Shown here piece by piece: positions 1 through 10,000 of a DNA stretch of 64,000 bases (position 1 is the stretch's first letter; every line of letters starts with the position of its first letter). The stretch is taken from positions 44,598 to 108,597 of the forward strand of contig JAAYDC010000009.1 of assembly GCA_012729455.1 (NCBI GenBank), written 5' to 3'. The stretch comes from Chloroflexota bacterium. GTDB lineage: Bacteria > Chloroflexota > Anaerolineae > UBA1429. A program made the position numbers and the translations under genes. The notes under the pieces are model-generated. The model was not told the DNA's origin and did no database searches. It was given only the letters and a program-made list of their open reading frames with translations.

Positions 1-1
1 G

Positions 2-610
2 GTGCTCTCCAACCTGGTCGGCTTTGTGACCTGGTTCAATGGCGCATCATATATCGAGCAGCGTATGAAGGATGGCAGCATTGGGCTCGACCTGCTGCGC
101 CCGGTGAGCATGCGCGGGCTGTTTGTGGCCGCCAACCTGGGCGATGTTGCCACCAGTCTGGTGATGTATGGCCTGCCGCAAACCCTTCTGGCAATCGTCC
201 TCGTGGGCGGCATCGTGGCGCCCGTCTCGTGGGAGGCATTCGGCCTGTTTTTGCTGACGACGCTTCTGGGCATGGGGGTGCAGATCTGCTGGATGCTCTT
301 TCTGGGCACCTTTTCGTACTGGTTTATCAATACCTGGCTGATGCAGTGGCTGCTGCAGGCCTCATGGAAGCTGCTCTCGGGCGCGCTGGTGCCGCTGTGG
401 CTGCTGCCGAAATGGATGCTGACGATTGCCAGGCTGCTGCCCTTTCAGGCCTCACAGTATACCCCGGTTGCCGTGTATCTCGGGCGCATTCCCGTCAGCG
501 ACGTGCCGCGCGCTATCCTGGTGCAGGTGGGCTGGATTATCGGCCTGCTGGCACTGCACTCGCTGATGTGGCACCGCGGGATACGGCGCATCGTGGTGCT
601 GGGGGGCTGA
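2..610 (+). CDS. ABC-2 type permease (DUF990-like), 5' end outside window
   Basis: Membrane subunit of an ABC exporter. The visible 202 residues are strongly hydrophobic, with about five membrane segments. Near the N-terminus they contain the 'dG.i.ldLLRPv' pattern typical of the ABC2_membrane_6 (DUF990) family, seen here as IGLDLLRPVS. Family members are about 260 residues long and the reading frame is open to the window edge, so the true start probably lies upstream. Only one base separates its stop from the start of a second permease of the same family, so the two likely form a heterodimeric channel. The ATPase would be expected just upstream. The exported substrate cannot be told from the sequence. 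Confidence 0.8.
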   Translation: MLSNLVGFVTWFNGASYIEQRMKDGSIGLDLLRPVSMRGLFVAANLGDVATSLVMYGLPQTLLAIVLVGGIVAPVSWEAFGLFLLTTLLGMGVQICWMLFLGTFSYWFINTWLMQWLLQASWKLLSGALVPLWLLPKWMLTIARLLPFQASQYTPVAVYLGRIPVSDVPRAILVQVGWIIGLLALHSLMWHRGIRRIVVLGG

Positions 611-611
611 G

Positions 612-1415
612 ATGTTAAACAGCGCCAAATGGTGGCTGGGCCTGGGCTGGATGAGCCTGAAGATGCGCGTGGCCAGCCAGATCAGCTACAATCGCTGGTC
701 CTATTTCTCGCTCTTTATCGCCCAGATGCTCTCGTATCTCTCCGACATGGCGCTGGTGTGGGCCATGTTCCGCGCCTTCCAGGGCGTCGATGGATGGAGC
801 CTGTATCAGGTGATTCTGTTGAATGCCATCTACCTGATGAGCTATGGCATCTCGCAGGCTTTTACCGTTGGCTTGTGGGACTCTAATGACCTGGTGGCCA
901 ATGGCACTCTGGATGACTATCTGATCCGCCCGCTCAACCCGCTGGTGCACCTGATGGCGCGCAACTTTAACGTGGGGTATCTGTCGCATCTCACGACCGC
1001 GATCATCACCATCGCCGTGATCTATCCGCATTTGGGCGTCGCGTGGGGGGTGCTGCATTGGGTGTTCCTGGCAGTGTCGATCATCGGCGCGAGCCTGATC
1101 AATGCCGCACTGACGATCTTTCCCGCCGCCACCAGCTTTATCTGGACGCGCCAATCGCTCCTCAGCCTGATTCAGTCGATACGCTTCTCGTTCAATAAAT
1201 ACCCGCTGGGGATTTATCCGACTGTGGTGCGTATTTTCCTTACCGTAGTGATACCCATTGCGTTCCTCAACTATTATCCGGCCGCGTCGCTCTTGGGCAA
1301 GGCACCGTTGGCACTCTGGCCGCTGATAACGCTGGCGGTTGGGGTGCTGATGATGACCGCCGCACTGGCTTTTTGGCGCTGGGGCCTCGCGCGTTATTCC
1401 TCAAGCGGCAGCTGA
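612..1415 (+). CDS. ABC-2 type permease (DUF990-like), second subunit
   Basis: A 267-residue polytopic protein with about six hydrophobic segments. The motif ANGTLDDYLIRPLNP (about residues 96-110) matches the 'G.ld..LiRPlnp' signature of the DUF990/ABC2_membrane_6 permease family. It starts one base after the preceding permease stop codon, so the pair is translationally coupled and probably forms the two halves of one exporter. Length is normal for the family. The next gene seems to have its own promoter just downstream, so this is likely the last gene of the transporter operon. Substrate unknown. Confidence 0.85.
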   Translation: MLNSAKWWLGLGWMSLKMRVASQISYNRWSYFSLFIAQMLSYLSDMALVWAMFRAFQGVDGWSLYQVILLNAIYLMSYGISQAFTVGLWDSNDLVANGTLDDYLIRPLNPLVHLMARNFNVGYLSHLTTAIITIAVIYPHLGVAWGVLHWVFLAVSIIGASLINAALTIFPAATSFIWTRQSLLSLIQSIRFSFNKYPLGIYPTVVRIFLTVVIPIAFLNYYPAASLLGKAPLALWPLITLAVGVLMMTAALAFWRWGLARYSSSGS

Positions 1416-1422
1416 ACTGCTC

Positions 1423-1450
1423 TTGCCGGTGTGCGCGCCTGTGCTAGAAT
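1423..1450 (+). promoter_or_regulatory. Sigma-70-like promoter of the FAD oxidoreductase
   Basis: TTGCCG at 1423-1428 and TAGAAT at 1445-1450 are separated by 16 bases, with an extended TGC directly before the -10 box. It lies between the permease stop and the oxidoreductase start (1479). The same layout recurs at several gene starts in this window. Confidence 0.5.
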
Positions 1451-1478
1451 AGCCTCATTACCAGTTATGAGGTGCCGC

Positions 1479-2765
1479 ATGAGCAACAGCAACCATTATG
1501 ACGTATTCATCGCCGGCGGGGGACCCTCCGGCATTGCCGCAGCCCTGGCTGCCAGCCGAGCGGGTGCGCGTACCATCCTGGTCGAAAAGAACCCCTATTT
1601 CGGCGGCACCTGGACGGCCGGCGGTATGTCGCTGATCATCGACTACAACAACAAGTGCGGTATCCTGGCAGAGATCAAGCAGTGCCTGAGTGCCCGCGGT
1701 GCCTTTAAGCGCAGGCACGGCAATTCGGGCATCTTTACCGTCGAGCCGATGAAACTGCTCCTCGACGAACTGCTCAGTGCCAGCGATTGTACGCTCAAGC
1801 TGCACACCATCCTGCTGGATGCCGAGGTGCGCGACGGGCGCATCGCCGCGGTGCGTACTGCCGGCAAGTCGGGGATCGAGCGCTATACTGCAGAGGTCTA
1901 CATCGACGCGACCGGCGATGGCGACCTGGCCGCCCGCGCCGGCTGCGGATTTGACATGGGCGACCCCGAACAGGGCAAGCTGCAGCCCGGCACCATGTTT
2001 GGCCTGGTGGGCGGCTGGCCCGATCCGCTGCCGGATGCCATGCAGGTCAAGGCCGACCTTTTAGCCGGCGGACATGCCCTCACCTATACCGGCGTGACCC
2101 TCTTTACTCAGCCGGGCCAGCCCGGGCTGGCCTTTATAATGCAGTCGCACCTTTACGACCTCGACCCGACCGACACCGACTCGCTGACGCGCGCCGAAAT
2201 TGAGGGGCGTGCCGATGTGGCGCGCGCCGTTGAAACCCTCGTCGCCAGCGGCAAACCCGAATACGCCGGGCTGTTCCTGATCACTGCCGGCCCGTCGGCC
2301 TCGATCCGCGAGGGACGCCGCATCCACGGCCGCTACACCCTCACGGCTGAGGATTGCCGGCGCGGGCGGCGCTTTGAGGATGCTGTTACGACGGCGACGT
2401 TCAACTTTGATGTTCATCACGTCGACCCGACCAAACCGAACCCCTATGACGCCTATGGCACGCGCAACAAGGTGCTCAAGGATGTGCCCGGCGAGCTGTA
2501 TGGCGAGTATGTGCCGCCCTACGATATTCCTTACCGCAGCCTGCTGGCGCGCGATGTCGACAACCTCTTTATGACGGGGCGCTGCATCTCGGGCGACTTT
2601 TTGGCGCATTCAAGCTACCGGGTGACGGGCAACGCTGTGCCGATCGGCGAGGCAGCCGGCAAGGCGGCAGCCCTGTGCGTCGCTCAGCACAAGCTGCCCG
2701 CGGATGTGAGCGTGGCTGAGGTTCAGGCGATCGTGCGGGAGATGTCCGCTACCAGCATGGAGTAG
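1479..2765 (+). CDS. FAD-dependent oxidoreductase (FAD_oxidored family)
   Basis: Flavoprotein of 428 residues, probably cytoplasmic. The N-terminus carries the dinucleotide-binding GxGxxG fold (IAGGGPSGIAAA, residues 8-19), followed by an acidic residue at the end of beta-2 (LVEKN) and a later flavin motif (YIDATGDGDLAARAG). The C-terminal part has a second FAD contact of the form 'NLFMTGRCISGD'. This is the FAD_oxidored (PF12831) pattern, often called glucose-inhibited-division- or succinate-dehydrogenase-like. The start at 1479 is chosen over an upstream GTG because GAGGTG lies 7 bases before it and the predicted -10 box lies at 1445-1450. The substrate is unknown. Confidence 0.8.
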   Translation: MSNSNHYDVFIAGGGPSGIAAALAASRAGARTILVEKNPYFGGTWTAGGMSLIIDYNNKCGILAEIKQCLSARGAFKRRHGNSGIFTVEPMKLLLDELLSASDCTLKLHTILLDAEVRDGRIAAVRTAGKSGIERYTAEVYIDATGDGDLAARAGCGFDMGDPEQGKLQPGTMFGLVGGWPDPLPDAMQVKADLLAGGHALTYTGVTLFTQPGQPGLAFIMQSHLYDLDPTDTDSLTRAEIEGRADVARAVETLVASGKPEYAGLFLITAGPSASIREGRRIHGRYTLTAEDCRRGRRFEDAVTTATFNFDVHHVDPTKPNPYDAYGTRNKVLKDVPGELYGEYVPPYDIPYRSLLARDVDNLFMTGRCISGDFLAHSSYRVTGNAVPIGEAAGKAAALCVAQHKLPADVSVAEVQAIVREMSATSME

Positions 2766-3064
2766 CATCAACACAGAACGGTGTGGATTGCGCCGCTTTA
2801 GCGATTCTGACTATGACGCGGTCAAGCGCCTGAGCGACGACTATCGGCAGGATCCCAGCTATGGCGATGATCACCCTGGCCAGTGTACTGCTGAACCATA
2901 CCATGTCGGTGCGCGATGCCCGGCGCATCGTCAGAGGCACGGGAGAGGGCAATGCCCGCTGCACCCGCATGGACCGGCGCTTGACACCGTGTACCGCTGC
3001 CAAGTAGACTAGCCAAGACAAAAGCGGCGTATAACGCGCCCAACGCTTGTGGAAGCAGGTGTGT
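2766..3064 (+). other. Intergenic stretch with a possible GNAT-like remnant
   Basis: No intact gene is seen. Read from 2788, the first ~30 codons (RRFSDSDYDAVKRLS...) resemble the extreme N-terminus of GNAT acetyltransferases ('iR.f..sDydav..L'), but similarity stops near 2870 and the frame continues as low-quality sequence. A separate 48-codon frame at 2861-3007 is unrecognised. The remnant reading is tentative. The right end holds the promoter of the next gene. Confidence 0.3.
2981..3010 (+). promoter_or_regulatory. Promoter of the methyltransferase gene
   Basis: TTGACA at 2981-2986 (consensus -35) and TAGACT at 3005-3010 are 18 bases apart. A transcript from here would begin about 45 bases before the chosen start codon at 3065. 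This supports the methyltransferase/SNF2 module having its own promoter. Confidence 0.55.
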
Positions 3065-6000
3065 ATGTCATTGAACCTTGAGCAGGGCGTCTGCGGTTTA
3101 CTGAAGGCGATGGCGCGGGGCAATTACGATGCCATGCTCACCCTCTTTTGCCGCGAGCTGAGCTATCCGTGGGCCAATACCCCTGTCTCAACGCGTCATT
3201 GGCCCAAGGCGGCCGTCGATGTCCTGCAAGATGAACCCAAGCTGGTGGCGGCAACCCAGGCTGACGGCAAAACCGGTTTCTGTATCGTGCATGCCCGGCT
3301 GGCACCAGGGAGCCAGTCGTCGCCGCTCTCGCTGGCGGCTGAACGGCAGGTTGTCAATCAGCTCTTGGGCGACTATCCCTTTGGCCTCTATCTCTTTTCC
3401 ACGGCCAGTGATACTCACTGGCACCTGGTCAATGTGCGCTTGGAGCTCGAGTCAGAAGCCTCAGACGCTGACAAGCGGCCTGCCAGGCGCCGTACACTGC
3501 GCCGCATCGCGCTGGGCCCGCACGAGCGCCTGCGTACCGCAACCGAGCGAGTGGCCATGCTCGATCTGGCCAGCATCGGCGACCCTGACCAGGTATCGCC
3601 TCTGGCCGTACAGCAGCGGCACGATGAGGCGTTCGATGTCGAGCAGGTCACCAAGCAGTTCTATGAAGAATATGTGACCGTGTTCCGCCAGCTCGAGGAC
3701 GAGCTCCAGACACAGACGGGCGATCGTACCTGGGCCCACGACTATGCTCTGCAGTTTCACAACCGGCTCATGTTCCTCTGCTATGTGCAGCGCAAGGGCT
3801 GGCTAGGCGACGATCCCGAGTTTCTGACCAAGCTCTGGCAGGCTTATCAAGACACGTCGCAACCGGCTGATACTTTTGTAGAACGATGGCTGCAGGTGCT
3901 CTTTTTCGAGGCCTTTAACCATGGCTTTCAGGCTGGCCGCGCCGACCGCTCCTATCTTCCCGAAGAGATCCGCAACGCTCTGCAGGTTGCGCCCTGGCTG
4001 AATGGCGGTCTGTTCGAGCGCAACGAGCTGGATAGACAGTATGCTTTCAAGGTGACCGATCAGGCCTTTGAGCACAGTCTCAAGCTGCTGAATCACTACA
4101 ATTTCACCGTGGCCGAGGACACGCCGCTCGACCAGGAGGTGGCCGTCGATCCTGAGATGCTCGGCCGGGTCTATGAGAGTCTGGTGAACGTCAGCGATAC
4201 GGACGATGAACGGGGGCAAGCAGGCATCTTTTACACGCCCCGCGTCGAGATCGACCTGATGTGTCGGCTGGCGCTGATCGACTGGCTCTGCAACCACCTC
4301 GGCCGCGAGCGGTTTGAACTGGTCAGCGAGCTGGTCTTTGCCCTGGAGCCCGACGAGCAGGCACAGGCCGATAAGCGCATCTCGAACGAAAACCTCTGGC
4401 CCGATATCCACCGCTTGCTGCAAAGTGTCACCGTGTGCGACCCGGCCTGCGGCTCGGGCTCGTTTCTGGTGGGCGCGCTCAACGTGCTCGACGATCTGCT
4501 GGCCCGCGCGCAGAGGCAGGTGGGCCAGCTCGAGCGCCCCTATGACCGCAAAAAACGCATCGTCGAGCGCAGCCTCTATGGTGTCGATGTAAAAGGCTGG
4601 GCCGTGCGGGTGGCCGAGCTGCGGCTCTGGCTGCAGCTGCTCATCGACACCGAAATCGACGTGAACGAGCTGCGCGTTCAGCCGGTGCTGCCCAACCTCA
4701 GCTTCAAGGTGCGGGTGGGCGACAGCCTGGTGCAGCGCATCGGGAACGTCGATATGGCCCACCTTGGCCGTGGCAGGCTATCAGTACCCCTCAAGGGGCG
4801 CATTACCCGCCTTAAAGCGGCGAAATCCGGTTATTTTTACAACCAGCCCGATGCTATTCTCAACACCCCAGCCAAGCTGCAGCACGAAGAGCTGAGCATC
4901 TTTCGCACCATCATTGATGAAGAGCTGATCCGCATCGACGCCCGCCTGATAGAGCTGCGCCAGAGCCTGACGTCTCAGGCCACCTTCGATGGCATGGCCC
5001 CGGCCGCTGGTACACCCGAAAAGAGACAGATCGAGGCTCAGCAGGCCGAACTGGAAGCGCATCGCACGCAGTTGGCCGCCGCCCGCAACAGCCTGAAGCA
5101 GGCCCAGGATGTGCCCTTTGTGTGGGATATCGCCTTTGTCGAGGTGTTTTCAGGTGAGCGGCAGGGCTTTGATCTGGTGCTGGGCAACCCGCCCTATGTG
5201 CGCCAGGAGAGCATCCGCAACCCGCTGTCTGCCCGCGATGAGGCTGCCGAAAGAGCAGCTGTCGCCGCTTACAAGGCCGCGCTGGCCGATGCGGTCTATG
5301 CCCGCTGGCCCAAGACCTTTGGCGATGGGAGCGGCAAGCAGACGTTCAAGCTCGATGGCCGCAGCGACCTCTACATCTACTTTTATCTGGTGGGGCTGAG
5401 CCTGCTCAACCGGCAGGGCGCCTTTTGCTTTGTCACCTCGAACGCCTGGCTCGACGTGGGCTATGGCGCTGCCCTGCAGCGTTTTTTACTGACCCGCGGG
5501 CTGGTCAGGCTGGTGATCGACAACCAGATCAGGCGCTCGTTCAAAGAGGCCGATGTCAATACTGTCATCACCCTGCTGGGGCCGGCGGTGGATGACCGCC
5601 GTGACCGTGCTGCCAGCCTTGACCACGTGGCACGCTTTGTGATGTTCACTGTGCCCTACGAGCAGGGCCTCTCGGCGGTGCTGTGGCAAGAGGTTGGCGA
5701 GGCCCAAGAGCGCCTTGCCAGGCCCGAGTTTCGCGTGCACCCGCTGATGCAGCGCGACGCGCTGGCGGCCGGCAGCGACCAGGCCAGCCTCTATGCCGGC
5801 GACAAGTGGGGCGGAAAATACCTGCGGGCTCCCGATATCTACTGGGAGATTCTGCGCCGGGCTGGCGACAGGCTGGTGCGCCTGGGCGATGTAGCCGATG
5901 TGCGGCGCGGTATCACGACTGGAGCGAATGAGTTCTTCCAGATAGATGCCCAACAAGCAGATACATGGGGAATAGAAGCCGAGTTCTTGGTTCCGTTCCT

Positions 6001-6685
6001 GTTCTCGCTGAAGGAAGTGAAGGGCTATCAGGTAAAGCCAGAAGGCCTTAAACGTAGGTTGCTCGTATGTCGTGAATCGAAGGCCGAGTTGCGCCTTCAA
6101 AGGAAGGATGGTGTTCTGCGCTATATCGAATGGGGTGAGGAGTCTGGCTATTCGATGCGCCCTTCGGTTCGTGGTCGTAGTCAGTGGTATACCCTGCCAG
6201 ACCAAGAGTCGGCTGACTTTGTGTCAAATCGCTTTCTAGGCGAGCGAGTGGGCTTTCCAGTGATAGACGGAATCGCTGTTTGTGATGTCTTCTTTATTGG
6301 GTCATTCCGTGGAGTCGATGGTGTTTTGGGGACAGCGTTGCTCAACAGCGTGATCTGCTTGATGGTTGCAGAGGTCGTCGCCCGCAAGACCTATGGGACA
6401 GGGGTAGCCTACATGTATGGGCCTGAGATCAGAGGCTTATTGATGCCCAGCCCGTACATAATGACTTCGGTCGGTACTGCGCTACATGAGGCATTCGGGG
6501 CGATGAGACGTCGGCGAATTCTTCCGCTGGAACAGGAACTAGTCCAGTCGGACCGTCAGGCACTTGATGAAGTTGTTCTGGCTGCGCTGGGGCTGCAAGG
6601 TAAATACCGGGCTCTCATCTATGAATCACTTCTCGAGATGGTTCAGGCTCGTCTGGCCAAGGCCAGCAGCCTAGAAAGAATGTAG
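3065..6685 (+). CDS. Eco57I-class adenine-specific DNA methyltransferase with built-in specificity domain
   Basis: A 1206-residue N6-adenine methyltransferase of the type IIG/PglX-like architecture. SAM-binding motif I is DPACGSGSF at 459-467 and catalytic motif IV is NPPY at 708-711; the long spacing between them is usual for Eco57I-like enzymes. Residues 1-180 form a conserved region lacking an obvious PD-(D/E)xK nuclease triad. Residues about 950-1206 are the expected target-recognition region. ATG 3065 is preferred over TTG 3047 because AGGTG precedes it. The next gene supplies an HKD nuclease plus SNF2 motor, so this protein probably provides modification and recognition for a two-gene restriction-like system. 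GC falls sharply from about 5930 onward (see findings). A stand-alone methylase or part of a DISARM/BREX variant are the alternatives. Confidence 0.85.
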   Translation: MSLNLEQGVCGLLKAMARGNYDAMLTLFCRELSYPWANTPVSTRHWPKAAVDVLQDEPKLVAATQADGKTGFCIVHARLAPGSQSSPLSLAAERQVVNQLLGDYPFGLYLFSTASDTHWHLVNVRLELESEASDADKRPARRRTLRRIALGPHERLRTATERVAMLDLASIGDPDQVSPLAVQQRHDEAFDVEQVTKQFYEEYVTVFRQLEDELQTQTGDRTWAHDYALQFHNRLMFLCYVQRKGWLGDDPEFLTKLWQAYQDTSQPADTFVERWLQVLFFEAFNHGFQAGRADRSYLPEEIRNALQVAPWLNGGLFERNELDRQYAFKVTDQAFEHSLKLLNHYNFTVAEDTPLDQEVAVDPEMLGRVYESLVNVSDTDDERGQAGIFYTPRVEIDLMCRLALIDWLCNHLGRERFELVSELVFALEPDEQAQADKRISNENLWPDIHRLLQSVTVCDPACGSGSFLVGALNVLDDLLARAQRQVGQLERPYDRKKRIVERSLYGVDVKGWAVRVAELRLWLQLLIDTEIDVNELRVQPVLPNLSFKVRVGDSLVQRIGNVDMAHLGRGRLSVPLKGRITRLKAAKSGYFYNQPDAILNTPAKLQHEELSIFRTIIDEELIRIDARLIELRQSLTSQATFDGMAPAAGTPEKRQIEAQQAELEAHRTQLAAARNSLKQAQDVPFVWDIAFVEVFSGERQGFDLVLGNPPYVRQESIRNPLSARDEAAERAAVAAYKAALADAVYARWPKTFGDGSGKQTFKLDGRSDLYIYFYLVGLSLLNRQGAFCFVTSNAWLDVGYGAALQRFLLTRGLVRLVIDNQIRRSFKEADVNTVITLLGPAVDDRRDRAASLDHVARFVMFTVPYEQGLSAVLWQEVGEAQERLARPEFRVHPLMQRDALAAGSDQASLYAGDKWGGKYLRAPDIYWEILRRAGDRLVRLGDVADVRRGITTGANEFFQIDAQQADTWGIEAEFLVPFLFSLKEVKGYQVKPEGLKRRLLVCRESKAELRLQRKDGVLRYIEWGEESGYSMRPSVRGRSQWYTLPDQESADFVSNRFLGERVGFPVIDGIAVCDVFFIGSFRGVDGVLGTALLNSVICLMVAEVVARKTYGTGVAYMYGPEIRGLLMPSPYIMTSVGTALHEAFGAMRRRRILPLEQELVQSDRQALDEVVLAALGLQGKYRALIYESLLEMVQARLAKASSLERM

Positions 6686-7020
6686 GCTCATATGCAGTTC
6701 TGGCAGCTAGTGCCGGTGATGGTGATCAATGTTCGGTCCAAGGAGTCCCCTATGTCCGCAAACGTCAGTACAATATCTACTATAGCGAGGTGCCCTGCTA
6801 CCGTGATAGGCTGGCGGTGCCGAGATCATTGACGGTCACAGCGGTGCTGGTGGCCGGCGGCCTCCACCGGGAGGCACGCGCCGCAAGGCACAGGGCCGCC
6901 AGCCTGCGCTGACGGCGACAGAGCGGACGCCCTTGAGCTGTAGTTGCTGGCTGCTTGAGTTCACCTGAAGGCCGGTGAGCCGGCGTTCTATGGCCTTAAT
7001 TGCATGAAAGCGGAGCGAAC
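6686..7020. other. Intergenic region between methyltransferase and PLD-SNF2 gene
   Basis: 335 bases with no credible gene. It contains an inverted pair GGCGGCC/GGCCGCC around 6855-6899 and a second pair AAGGCC (6968-6973) / GGCCTT (6992-6997) just before the next ribosome binding site. No clear promoter was found, although TACAAT/TACTATAG-like boxes occur near 6768-6785. The spacing is unusually long for two genes of one module. Confidence 0.5.
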
Positions 7021-10000
7021 ATGCAACACGATATCATCGATAACCGCACCGAGAAACTGGCCGACCACATCCGCACGATTCTGCCGGGCACGGCGCGGGC
7101 GCGCTTTGCTGTGGGCTACTTTTTCCTCTCCGGCCTCGAGCATGTGGCCGACGTGCTCGACGGCGTATCTGAGCTGCGCCTGCTGATCGGCAACACCACC
7201 AACCGCGAGACGCTCGAGCAGCTCGCCGAGGGCTATCGCCGGCTGGAACGGGTTGAGGTCGAGCTGGACGCGCAGCGCTACACCTCGCGGGTGCGCTCCA
7301 GCCAGGCGGCCGATGCCACCGAGGGCGATATCGCCGACAGCGCGGCTGTGCTCGATCAGACCGATCGTACTGAGCAAATGATCGTCTCGCTGGCCGAGCT
7401 GATCGCACAAGGCAGGATCAAGGTGCGCGTCTACACCAGGGGCAGGCTGCACGCCAAGGCTTATATCTTTGACTATGGCGAGGTGATGAACCTTCAGGGA
7501 GAGATCATCCCGCGGGCGGAGGCGGGCATCGGCATCGTGGGCTCCAGCAACCTCTCGCTGGCCGGCATCAGCAGCAACACCGAGCTCAATGTGCTGGTGC
7601 ACGGCAACGCCAACCATGAGCAACTGGTGAACTGGTTCGACGCGCTGTGGGATGAATCAGAGGACTTTGACGAGCACCTGATGCGTGTGCTGCGGGCGTC
7701 GTGGGCGCTGGCCGAGGTGACGCCCTACGAGATCTACCTGAAGACGCTCTACGAGCTCACCAAAGACGGACTGGATGAGGATGTCGGGCAGCTCTCTCTG
7801 TGGGGCGGCGACATTCAGGAGCAGTTGGCCGATTTCCAACGACACGCCGTGCAGCGGGCGATCCGGATGATCGACCGCCACTCGGGATGCTTTGTGGCCG
7901 ATGTGGTGGGGTTGGGCAAGACCTATATCGGCGCCGCCATCCTCAAGCACTTTGTCGAACGCGATCGGGCTCGGCCATTGATCATCTGCCCGGCGCCGCT
8001 GGTGAGCATGTGGGAGGAATTCAACGAAGATTATGACCTCAATGCCCGGGTGGTCTCGATGAGCATGTTGACCGAGGACGAGGTGATGGGGTCTGAATGG
8101 ATGCTCACCGATCCCTTCTACCGCAACCGCGATCTGGTGTTGATCGACGAGAGCCACAACTTTCGCCACACCAATAACCAGCGCTACCGCGTGCTGTCAT
8201 CCTACCTCGCCACACACGAGCGGCGATGCGTGCTGCTTACCGCCACGCCGCGCAACAGTTCACTATGGGATATCCACAACCAGATTCGGCTGTTTCACCC
8301 CGAAGAGGTGACCGGGCTGCCCATCGATCCCCCGAACCTGCGCGAGTTTTTCGGTTGTGTCGAGCGCAACGAGCGCCGGCTGCCGGAGCTCCTCTCGCAT
8401 TTGCTCATCCGTCGAACGCGCCAGCACGTCCTGCGCTGGTATGGATATGATGACGAGACCGATCAGCCGGTGGACCCCGCGCACTTTGAGCCCTATCGAG
8501 CGGGGCGCAGACGGGCCTACATCAAGGTGGCTGGCGGCAAGCAGTACTTTCCCGGGCGAGAGCTGAACACGGTGCGGTACAGCATTGAAGATACCTATGC
8601 TGGGCTCTATGACAAGATTAAAGACCTGCTGGATGGCGACGGCGACGCCCTGCGCTATGCGCGCTACGGCCTGCATGAGTTTGTCAAGCCGGGCAAGCAG
8701 CGGGTCGATCCCTACCACTCGCTGAGCACCGCCGGGCGCAACCTGCGCGGACTGATGCGGGTGATGCTGTTCAAGCGGCTGGAGTCCAGCGTGCAGGCCT
8801 TTCGCCTGACCGTTAACCGCATGCTCGATAGCCATTGCGCCTTTCTTCAGGCCCTCGACCATGGCATTGTGGCGGTCGGCGATAATGCCAGCGACCTGCT
8901 GCGAGGGACTGGGGAACTCACCGACCGTGAACTGATCAAGGCGCTCGAGCAGGTGACCGGTGAGTATAACATCGATGATTTCCATGCAGAGGCGCTGCGC
9001 GATGCCATTGCCTATGACATCGCGATCCTGGAACGGCTGCTCGAGCTGACTCTCCCAATCGGCCCGCAAGAGGACGACAAGCTCCAGACCCTCTTGGGCA
9101 TGCTCCGTCAGCCGCAGTTCCAGACCAAGTGCCTGATCTTTACGCAATTTGCCGACACGGCCGATTATCTCTACGAGCATGTGAGTGTCGAATACGCCGA
9201 CAGCGAGGTTGTGTCATCGGCCAGCAACAGCAAAGGCGAGATCGTGGCGCGCTTTGCCCCCAAAGCCAATCGCTCCGCAGACCGGTTGCGCAGCACAGGC
9301 GCAGAGATTCGCCTGCTGGTCACCACCGATGTGCTCTCTGAAGGGTTGAACCTGCAAGACTGCAACATCATCATCAACTATGATCTGCACTGGAACCCGG
9401 TGCGTTTGATCCAGCGGCTGGGCCGAATCGACCGGATCGGCTCCGAGCACGACACCATCATCGCGCACAACTTTTTACCAGAGCTGGGCATTGAAGAGCA
9501 TCTCGGACTGCATCAGACCCTGCGCAACCGCATCGCAGAGATCCATCGAACGATAGGCGAGGATGCCGCTATCCTCGATCCTGACGAGCAGCTCAACGAA
9601 GATGCAATGTACGCGATCTATGACGCTGGTGATCTGGGGCCTTTAGAAGAGGCAGAAGATACAGATACCTACGTTGATCTGCACGATGCAGAGGAGACGA
9701 TTCGCCAGTTGCGCGAGCAGCAGCCCGATCTGTACCAACGCATCGTCGCCATGCCCAATGGTGTGCGTTGCGGGCGAAGCTGCGATGACGGCTACACCTA
9801 TGTCTACTGCCGCGCAGGTGACTATTACCGGCTGGTGCTGCTCGATGGCAACGGCACCGAGCTGACACGGCAGACTCCAGCGGTGCTCAACTGGCTCAAG
9901 TGCGCTCCAGACGAGCCGGCCGTCGCTCTGCCGGCGGGCCACAATGAGCGGGTTATGGACTTCAAGCGTGACTTTACCTACGAGGTAAAACGTCGAGCAT

